Shown: positions 6,401 through 12,385 of the stretch, piece by piece
Layout of the letters: each line of letters opens with the position of its first letter
How positions within the stretch are numbered: the first letter of the stretch is position 1
NCBI GenBank assembly: GCA_044225155.1
Contig: JBGAJB010000090.1
Span: forward strand, 1 to 12,385
Length of the DNA: 12,385 bases
Source: CAYMBL01 sp044225155
Lineage (GTDB): Bacteria > Planctomycetota > Phycisphaerae > UBA1845 > Fen-1342
Reading direction: 5' to 3'
The notes under the pieces: model-generated
What the model was told of the DNA's origin: nothing
Database searches by the model: none
What the model saw: only the letters and a program-made list of their open reading frames with translations
Program-made: the position numbers and the translations under genes

Positions 6401-7312
6401 CTATTTCAGCTTGATGCCGTCGTAGACGATGCCTACCCAGGCGTCCGCATTCAGGAACCCGGCGCCCCACTTGGCATCCAGGTCGGCCGTCGGCTTGGCC
6501 TTGATCGCCTCATCGCGTGATTTCCCCTCTCTGATGAGCTTGTGAATGCGCTCGGCCGCCGTCCCGAGCATGGTGCGATATTCCTTCAGTTCCTTGAGTC
6601 CTGACACCGGACCGTGCCCGGGAATGAACTTCGTATTCTCGTTGGTCATCTTCAGCGCCGTGTCGACCGCCGCCATCATGCCATCGATGTTCCCGCCCGT
6701 GGACGCGTCGATGAACGGATACATGCCGTTGAAGTAGGTGTCGCCCATGTGCAGCACGTTGGCCTTCGAGAAATAAATGATGCTGTCGCTGTCGGTATGG
6801 GCCGGACCGACGTGCTTGACCTGCATTTCTTCGCCGTTCCAGTGAAACGCGACGGCGTCGGCGAAGGTGACGACCGGCAGCGCTTTCGGCGGCGAGGGCG
6901 GCGTCCGAGCATTGAACGCGGCCAGAAACTGCTCCTTGCTCATGCGCTCGCGCACGTTTTCATGCGCGACGATGATCGCCCCGGCATTCGCGAAATTCTC
7001 GTTTCCGCCGGTGTGGTCGCCGTGCCAATGCGTGTTGACGAGGAATCGAATCGGCCTGTCGCTCAACTCCTTGATCTTCGCGGTGATCTTCTCTGAGAGC
7101 GGCGCGAATTGATCGTCAATCATGAAGACGCCATCATCGCCGATCGACAGGCCGATGTTGCCGCCGCTGCCCATGACGACGTAAATCCCATCGGCAACTT
7201 TCTGCGCCTCGATCTTGGGAGTCTGGGGATCCTGCGCGACAAGATGAGGCGTTGCGCCCGCGAGAAACGCGACGAGCGACAGGGCGAAAGCGGAAACGCG
7301 ATGCGATCGCAT
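6401..7312 (-). CDS. Exported metallo-beta-lactamase-fold hydrolase (glyoxalase II-like metal site)
   Basis: A 303-residue protein. A signal peptide is visible at 1-26 (MRSHR, then SAFALSLVAFLAGA, likely cut after HLVA), so the enzyme acts outside the inner membrane. The dinuclear metal site is complete: HWHGDH (H95, H97, D99, H100), H172 in GPAHTDSD, D191 in HMGDTYF, and H233 in IPGHGP. The bridging Asp191, and absence of the Cys used by class B1 beta-lactamases, place it with the general hydrolase/glyoxalase II group rather than with classical carbapenemases. The substrate is not predictable. ATG at 7312 is chosen because GGAG lies just upstream and the signal peptide begins there; ATG 7330 and TTG 7453 have no ribosome site. 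A promoter candidate lies at 7349-7377. mcsA follows 72 bases downstream on the same strand. Confidence 0.9.
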   Translation of the reverse strand: MRSHRVSAFALSLVAFLAGATPHLVAQDPQTPKIEAQKVADGIYVVMGSGGNIGLSIGDDGVFMIDDQFAPLSEKITAKIKELSDRPIRFLVNTHWHGDHTGGNENFANAGAIIVAHENVRERMSKEQFLAAFNARTPPSPPKALPVVTFADAVAFHWNGEEMQVKHVGPAHTDSDSIIYFSKANVLHMGDTYFNGMYPFIDASTGGNIDGMMAAVDTALKMTNENTKFIPGHGPVSGLKELKEYRTMLGTAAERIHKLIREGKSRDEAIKAKPTADLDAKWGAGFLNADAWVGIVYDGIKLK

Positions 7313-7348
7313 GCAAGCTCCAGGGTTCATGGTTATTGGGGCGCGTTT

Positions 7349-7377
7349 ACTATGCCTCGCCGCCCACACGCTGGCAA
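7349..7377 (-). promoter_or_regulatory. Predicted sigma70-like promoter of the hydrolase gene
   Basis: On the minus strand TTGCCA (7377-7372) and CATAGT (7354-7349) are separated by exactly 17 bases, matching 5/6 and 4/6 of the -35 and -10 consensus. Transcription would begin near 7342, giving a leader of about 30 bases before ATG 7312. This position excludes the upstream TTG start. It may also drive mcsA-mcsB-rhaB by readthrough. No equally good plus-strand promoter for the PEP carboxylase gene is visible in the rest of the 254-base divergent gap. Confidence 0.4.
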
Positions 7378-7557
7378 GCATCCGCCGTTCGTTTGTCAGA
7401 TCCTCGCCAGAGTGGGTCAGAGATAAACGGCCGGCCCCACATGGAAAGACCATCGAGAGCCATCACCGCCGCGATTCGGATCAAATTGATTGGAATCTCT
7501 CGCTGATCGCCGCCACCCCGATCCGACTAGGATGCGGAGATTCGCGGTTCGAACTCC

Positions 7558-7562
7558 GGAGG
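7558..7562 (+). promoter_or_regulatory. Ribosome binding site fixing the GTG start of PEP carboxylase
   Basis: GGAGG, perfectly complementary to the 16S 3' tail, ends four bases before GTG at 7567. It supports that non-ATG start over any downstream codon. Confidence 0.65.
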
Positions 7563-7566
7563 CGCC

Positions 7567-10299
7567 GTGTCTCACCGTCTGACCGATGACATCCAACTGC
7601 TCTGCAACATCCTCGACGACGTCGTCGCGCGTCACGGGGGTCCCGACCTTGTGGCCGAGTTGGAGGCGCTGGTCGATCTTTGCCGGCGAGACGATTCGAA
7701 CCGCGGTACTGGACTCTCCGAAGCGGCCCAGCGAATCAGCGCCGCGCCGCTCGACCGGCTGCGGGAATATCTGAAGGTTCTCACCATTCGATTTCATTTG
7801 GCCAACAAAGCCGAACAGGTCGAAATCGCGGCCGTCAATCGCGAACGTGAGCGCCGCGCGTCAGACGAAGCGCCGCGCGCCGAGTCAATTGCCGAAGCCG
7901 TCTCGCAGCTCAAGCGCCGCGGGTTGGACGTTGCAGACGCCCGCGCCATCGTCGCCCGGCTCGACATTCAGCCCACGCTGACGGCTCATCCGACCGAGGC
8001 GCGCCGCCGCTCCGTGCTGCGGCGGCAGGACGGCATTGCCGCCGCCCTCACCGAACTTCGCAATCACTATCCCACGCCGCCCGAGGCACGCCGGCTGCGC
8101 GCCGATCTGCAGCGCGACACTTTGCTGATGTTCGGCACGGACGAGATTCGTGCCGAGCGCCCGCACGTCATCGACGAAGTCCGCCAAGGCATCTACTTCC
8201 TGCGCGGCGCCATCTGGGAAGCGGTCCCCCAGCTTCATCGCGACCTGCGCGAAGCGTTTGGCACGTATTACGGCATGGAGCCGAATTGCCCCGCGATCCT
8301 GCGATACCGCACCTGGATCGGTGGGGACCGCGACGGCAATCCGCGCGTCACGGCCGAGATTACGCGGCAAGCGTTGACCGAAATGCGGTCGGCCGCCCTT
8401 GAGTTGTACGAAACGCAGCTCATGGAACTGCGGCGCGAGCTGTCGCTTTCCGAGCGGCAGGTCGAAATCAGCCCGCAACTGCGCGTGTCCGTCGCACGCG
8501 ATGCCGAGTGCTGCCCCCTCACCGACGAGCAGCAGCGACTGATGCGCTACGAGCCTTTCCGAATTCGCACCACGCAGCTTCTGCACAAGCTCGGCGAAGC
8601 CCGCCGCTCGCCGGCCTCGTACCCGGCCGAGTCGTTCGCCGCCGATCTCACGGAAATGGCCGCCGCGCTCGATGAAACCGGACAGGCGGAGGCAGCACAC
8701 ACAGGCCGCTTGGCTGATCTCATTGTTCGAGCCCGAACCTTCGGCTTTCACTTGGCCGCGATGGACATCCGCCAGCACAGCGCCGTGCACGAGTCGGCCG
8801 TCGCGGAGATGCTGGCACTCGCGGGAGTTCACCCGTCCTATGGATCGCTCGGCGAGAAGGAGCGAATCGAGCTGCTGCAAAACGAGCTGCGCGATCCGCG
8901 CCCGCTCCTGACACCCTTCGCCCAACTGAGCGACCGGACCGACGACCTCCGCGCCGTGCTCGGCGTCGTTCGCGAAGCAATGTCCATCTCCAGCGCGGCG
9001 ATCGGCGGCTACGTCATCAGCATGACGCACGACGTCAGCGATGTCCTCGAATTGCTGCTTTTGCTGAAAGAAGCCGGACTCTGGCGCTTCGACGGGCCGC
9101 ACGTTGAGAGTCCCGTCGACATCGTCCCGCTGTTTGAGACGATCGACGACCTGCAGCGCAGCGCGGATCTGATGACGGCCCTCTTCAACGATCCGATTTA
9201 TTCCGCGCACCTGCACGCTCGAGCCAGATTGCAGGAGATCATGCTCGGCTACTCCGACAGCAACAAGGATGGCGGCTATTGCATGTCGAACTGGGGACTG
9301 CAGCGCGCCCAGGCCATGCTCGCCGACACTTGCCGCCGCTCCGGCGTCGATCTGCGCCTCTTTCACGGCCGCGGCGGAACGGTCGGACGCGGCGGCGGCC
9401 GGGCGAATCGTGCGATCCTCGCCGCGCCGCCCCAGAGCCGCAACGGGCACATTCGTTTCACGGAACAGGGCGAGGTCATCACGTTTCGCTACGCCCTCGC
9501 GGCGATCACGCGGCGACACCTGGAGCAAATCGTCAGCGCCATGCTGCTCGCGACGCCGCCGCGCGATTCGGCCGTGCTGAGCGAGGATTTTCGCAGCGCT
9601 CACGCGGATCAGATGGACGCCATCGCGGCCTCGTCGATGAAGGCCTATCGGGCTTTGGTGGACGATCCGGCCTTTTGGCCCTGGTTCGCGCGCATCTCGC
9701 CCATCGCGGACATCAGCGATCTGCCCATCGCTTCGCGGCCCGTCGCCCGCACGAGCGGCGAAGTCGATTTTGAGAATTTGCGCGCGATCCCGTGGGTCTT
9801 CGGCTGGACGCAGATGCGCTACAACGTCCCCGGTTGGTACGGCCTGGGCACGGGCGTCGCGGAGCTGATCGCCGCGCGCCCCGACGCCGCGGAAACGATG
9901 CGACGCCTATATCGCGAATGGGATTTCTTCCGCACGTTGATCGACAACGCCCAGCAGGAGATGGCTCGCGCCCGCCTGCCGATCGCGTCGCGCTACGCCG
10001 AAGCCGACGATGCGGTTGCGGAGCGCAGTCTCGACTTGCATCGCCGCATTGCTGACGAGTTCGATCGAACTGCCGCCGCAATTTTGTCGATCACCGGCCA
10101 AAAGGAACTGCTGGAGAACAACCCAGTCATTCAGCGCGCGATCACGGCGCGGAATCCATTCACGGACGTGCTGAATCTGATCCAAATCGAACTCATGAAG
10201 CGCCGTCGCGACGGCCTCGATCCGGACGGTCAACTCCTGCGCTCGACACTCTTCCTGAGCATTAACGGCGTCGCAGCCGCCATGCAGAGCACCGGCTAG
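7567..10299 (+). CDS. ppc: Phosphoenolpyruvate carboxylase
   Basis: A 910-residue cytoplasmic enzyme (E. coli 883) that adds bicarbonate to phosphoenolpyruvate to make oxaloacetate, refilling the citric-acid cycle. Catalytic signatures are all present: TAHPTEARR with H141, GGDRDGNPRVT (252-262), LGYSDSNKDGG with K567 (560-570), FHGRGGTVGRGGG with R602 (599-611), and TEQGEVITFRY. The C-terminal ARNPFTDVLN (861-870) and the terminal STG align with the end of the family. By eye, two residues that bind the inhibitor aspartate in E. coli differ: Lys773 aligns with R801, and Asn881 with S908. Arg832 is kept as R862. The gene starts at GTG with a GGAGG site. It is alone on its strand, divergent from the hydrolase and convergent with the FG-GAP gene. 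A long open frame on the opposite strand is a composition shadow. Confidence 0.97.
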   Translation: MSHRLTDDIQLLCNILDDVVARHGGPDLVAELEALVDLCRRDDSNRGTGLSEAAQRISAAPLDRLREYLKVLTIRFHLANKAEQVEIAAVNRERERRASDEAPRAESIAEAVSQLKRRGLDVADARAIVARLDIQPTLTAHPTEARRRSVLRRQDGIAAALTELRNHYPTPPEARRLRADLQRDTLLMFGTDEIRAERPHVIDEVRQGIYFLRGAIWEAVPQLHRDLREAFGTYYGMEPNCPAILRYRTWIGGDRDGNPRVTAEITRQALTEMRSAALELYETQLMELRRELSLSERQVEISPQLRVSVARDAECCPLTDEQQRLMRYEPFRIRTTQLLHKLGEARRSPASYPAESFAADLTEMAAALDETGQAEAAHTGRLADLIVRARTFGFHLAAMDIRQHSAVHESAVAEMLALAGVHPSYGSLGEKERIELLQNELRDPRPLLTPFAQLSDRTDDLRAVLGVVREAMSISSAAIGGYVISMTHDVSDVLELLLLLKEAGLWRFDGPHVESPVDIVPLFETIDDLQRSADLMTALFNDPIYSAHLHARARLQEIMLGYSDSNKDGGYCMSNWGLQRAQAMLADTCRRSGVDLRLFHGRGGTVGRGGGRANRAILAAPPQSRNGHIRFTEQGEVITFRYALAAITRRHLEQIVSAMLLATPPRDSAVLSEDFRSAHADQMDAIAASSMKAYRALVDDPAFWPWFARISPIADISDLPIASRPVARTSGEVDFENLRAIPWVFGWTQMRYNVPGWYGLGTGVAELIAARPDAAETMRRLYREWDFFRTLIDNAQQEMARARLPIASRYAEADDAVAERSLDLHRRIADEFDRTAAAILSITGQKELLENNPVIQRAITARNPFTDVLNLIQIELMKRRRDGLDPDGQLLRSTLFLSINGVAAAMQSTG

Positions 10300-10328
10300 C
10301 AATGGGCACGTTGATGGCCCGCTCCCTC

Positions 10329-10366
10329 AAAAAAAAAAAGAAGCGGCGACCGAGTGGCCGCCGCTT
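10329..10366 (-). terminator. Rho-independent terminator of the FG-GAP gene
   Basis: An 8-bp stem, AAGCGGCG (10341-10348) with CGCCGCTT (10359-10366), has a 10-base loop. On the minus strand it is followed by one C and eleven T residues (10339-10329). It lies about 60 bases past the FG-GAP stop. In the plus direction no T tract follows, so it would not efficiently end the ppc message. Confidence 0.8.
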
Positions 10367-10424
10367 TCGAGTTCTTACGACCGGCGGACCGCGCGGCAGT
10401 TTTCGCCGTGCGGCCGCGGTCTAC

Positions 10425-12385
10425 TTAGTTACCCTTCACGCCGTAGATGATGTACACCTCGCCGGCATCCTGCTTGCCAACCGGATCCGCCAGCATCGCG
10501 CTGATCGCGAAGTCGGCCGCTCCGTCACTATTCAGGTCGCCCATCGCAGCGACGCCGCGTGAGAAGACCGTCGTGGAGCCGCCGTCCGGATCGGTGTTGG
10601 CGACAGTCTTCGAGCCGCCGCCGAGTGCATCGCCCGCCGCGCGACCGATGAACTTCGCGCCGGGCAGCGCCGCTGTCCCGATCGAACTCAGGTTGAGGTC
10701 GCCGGTGAGATCGGAATCGCCGTAGATCAGGTAGACGGCACCCTTGCCGCCTTCAGCGTTCGGCGCGGCGACCAGGATGTCGCTCATGCCGTCGCCGTCG
10801 ACGTCACCGGCGCTGGCCACGTTCGCGCCGGCCATGTCGCCGGCAGCCGCGCCCTTGAAGCGGACGCCACGGCCTTCGGCGAGAAGCTCGTCGACGGTCC
10901 AGCCACCGGCCGGGCTGTTCAGCTCGGTCGAGCCGAAGATCAGAATCGCTTCACCGGAATCGGTCCCGTTCGTATCACCGCCTTCGTTGCCGACGATTAC
11001 GTCGTCGAGACCGTCGCCATCAAAGTCGCCGGCGCTATCGACCACGCGGGCCAGCTTGGCGCCCGTCGTGCCGCGGAGCATGACGCCGCTGAGCTGACGC
11101 TCGCCCGGACCCTTCTGGAAGTCGTCGAGCAGAATGTCGCCGCCCAGACCAGTCGACCGGCTGCTGATCAGGAACAAACCACCGACCTCGGGACCGTCAA
11201 ACGCGCCGCTCGCATCCGCCTTGATTCGCGGCGAGCCGATTGCAACGTCCTTGATTCCATCGCCGTCAAAGTCGCCCAAGCCGCGGACAAAGGAAAGCTC
11301 TGAATCCACGTGTGGCCCCACGATCTGTGCCACCTTGTCCACCGTGAAACCGGCCGTGGAAGCGATGTAGCTGTCCGGCTCTTCGCAGGATGTCGCGTCC
11401 GGGCCGCCGAGCAAGGGCGTCTCACTGGCAGGGAAGGACTCAGGACAGTCGCCAGCCGGATTGAATTGCCAATCGGTGCTGCCATCCTGTGCACCCTCAT
11501 TACGATAGGAGCCGACTGTTTCGATGATGTACTGGTGCGGCACCGGCATCGTGCCGTCCGAGCGTCCTGGCAGCTCGACATCGACAAATGGGTAGTTCGC
11601 GCCTGGTTCAATCCAGAGTTGCGTGACGGTTACCGGGCTGCCGTTCGGGCGACGGTCCGTGCGCATCTGATACACGACGCCCGCGTGCGAGCGCGATCCC
11701 TGAAGCAGCGGAATATCGTTCGGATAGTCCGCCCCGTTCGGCGTGCGCTGGGGCGCCGCCATGTAGAGGAAGGTTCCATCGCTGCCGATCGAAGCTCCAA
11801 ACCGATCGTTCACGGCTTGGCCGAGGATTCTCGCGCCGACCGTATGATCAAAAGGCCGGTTGATCGGCGTCGCCGACTCGGGCCCGTTGGTCACGGGTGT
11901 TCCGTAGAATCCTGTCCACGCTACCGCTCCGCCGATATTCCATCCGCCGGAAGTCGCCACGGTTTGGCACGGCATCGGCAGCAACCCGCTCCAAGAGGTC
12001 CAGTAGCTCTTCCAGTGGCACTCATCGATCATATTGTCGGGACCGCTGCCTACCTGGCCCTGGGTGTTGTTATCAGCGCACGGGTCAAAACTTCCGTCGA
12101 AGACGTCGCCATTTTGACTGTCCGGGTAGATCCCCAGGTCGTTCCAAGGATTGGGAAAGGCCGCGTACGGCCAAGCCGTCGGATTGGCCAGCGGCGGACT
12201 TACGGGCCGACTGCTCCACGAGTTACCGAACCCACCGGCCGCCTGATTTCTGAAGACGGTATCCCAGGCGAGGACCCAGGCCTGGAAATTTGTCATTACC
12301 TGGTCCGGCGGCATGGTGGTACTCATGGGGTCGTCGCAAGTGGAGACGCCCGCCACAGCTCGGAACGAGATGTCCGAGCGAACAA
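10425..12385 (-). CDS. FG-GAP (integrin-alpha-like) beta-propeller protein, 5' end cut by window edge
   Basis: At least 652 codons; the frame stays open to the right edge (VRSDISFRAVAG before the GTG at 12356), so the true start and any signal peptide lie outside. The C-terminal half holds FG-GAP repeats with calcium-binding loops: GDFDGDGIKDVAIGSP (near 11270-11230), GDFDGDGLDDVIVGN (near 11030-10985), GDVDGDGMSDILVAAP (near 10808-10765), and GDLNSDGAADFAIS (near 10540-10500). An earlier degenerate repeat (NDRFGASIGSDGTFLYMAAP, near 11810) lacks the Asp ladder. Several end in VYLIYG or VYIIYG strands. The N-terminal part is Trp/Pro/Asn-rich with DNMIDEC. Such proteins are usually secreted or surface-bound and calcium-stabilised; the ligand is unknown. 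The TAA follows the last repeat closely, so no sorting domain is present at the C terminus. A terminator lies downstream. Confidence 0.88.
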   Translation of the reverse strand, partial: VRSDISFRAVAGVSTCDDPMSTTMPPDQVMTNFQAWVLAWDTVFRNQAAGGFGNSWSSRPVSPPLANPTAWPYAAFPNPWNDLGIYPDSQNGDVFDGSFDPCADNNTQGQVGSGPDNMIDECHWKSYWTSWSGLLPMPCQTVATSGGWNIGGAVAWTGFYGTPVTNGPESATPINRPFDHTVGARILGQAVNDRFGASIGSDGTFLYMAAPQRTPNGADYPNDIPLLQGSRSHAGVVYQMRTDRRPNGSPVTVTQLWIEPGANYPFVDVELPGRSDGTMPVPHQYIIETVGSYRNEGAQDGSTDWQFNPAGDCPESFPASETPLLGGPDATSCEEPDSYIASTAGFTVDKVAQIVGPHVDSELSFVRGLGDFDGDGIKDVAIGSPRIKADASGAFDGPEVGGLFLISSRSTGLGGDILLDDFQKGPGERQLSGVMLRGTTGAKLARVVDSAGDFDGDGLDDVIVGNEGGDTNGTDSGEAILIFGSTELNSPAGGWTVDELLAEGRGVRFKGAAAGDMAGANVASAGDVDGDGMSDILVAAPNAEGGKGAVYLIYGDSDLTGDLNLSSIGTAALPGAKFIGRAAGDALGGGSKTVANTDPDGGSTTVFSRGVAAMGDLNSDGAADFAISAMLADPVGKQDAGEVYIIYGVKGN

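Noticed and set aside
6401..7312. Hydrolase as a beta-lactam resistance enzyme
   Set aside because: The class B1 zinc-ligand Cys is absent and Asp191 occupies the glyoxalase II-type bridging position, so resistance cannot be claimed from the fold alone.
7548..7560. GGTTCGAACTCC, resembling a tRNA T-loop
   Set aside because: The flanking bases cannot form the T stem and no anticodon or acceptor arms are present upstream. The segment is the leader and ribosome site of ppc.
7885..9603. 572-residue open frame antisense to ppc
   Set aside because: It lies wholly inside a gene whose full-length protein carries every family motif. Its translation has no recognisable domain, and long antisense frames are expected in GC-rich coding DNA.

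Overview
The window is GC-rich throughout (roughly 60-65% by eye), densely packed, and looks like chromosomal DNA of a Planctomycetota-type bacterium. This assignment is an inference. It rests on a membrane FHA protein with an N-terminal zinc ribbon, a large secreted FG-GAP protein with a DNMIDEC tail motif of a kind common in planctomycetes, mcsA/mcsB in a non-Firmicute setting, and frequent GTG/TTG starts. I see no insertion sequence, prophage, CRISPR array, rRNA or tRNA.

Layout. 1-1202 (minus, runs off the left edge): zinc-ribbon/FHA/single-TM protein, with a good sigma70-like promoter at 1257-1285. 1351-2913 (minus): two-domain ABC permease of the iron(III)/thiamine type with no ATPase or binding protein beside it. 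2914-3291: a gene-free stretch holding a perfect intrinsic terminator on the plus strand preceded by several inverted repeats, so a candidate small RNA. 3292-6328 (minus): a tightly overlapping trio, mcsA - mcsB - rhaB-like kinase, with ATGA and TGATG junctions. 6401-7312 (minus): exported glyoxalase II-like metallo-beta-lactamase-fold hydrolase. 7313-7566: divergent intergenic region. 7567-10299 (plus): phosphoenolpyruvate carboxylase. 10300-10424: convergent spacer with a minus-strand terminator. 10425-12385 (minus, runs off the right edge): FG-GAP beta-propeller protein.

How the genes fit together. McsA and McsB are the activator and kinase of protein-arginine phosphorylation, which marks proteins for ClpCP. 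Here their message appears to continue directly into a rhamnulokinase-like sugar kinase by translational coupling. PEP carboxylase is a stand-alone anaplerotic gene. The other genes show no obvious joint pathway. Most of the window is ordinary housekeeping. The points most worth a second look are the mcsAB-rhaB coupling, the altered phosphoarginine-sensing motif in McsB, the altered aspartate-feedback residues in PEP carboxylase, the FHA domain lacking its usual Ser, and the orphan plus-strand terminator with structured upstream DNA.
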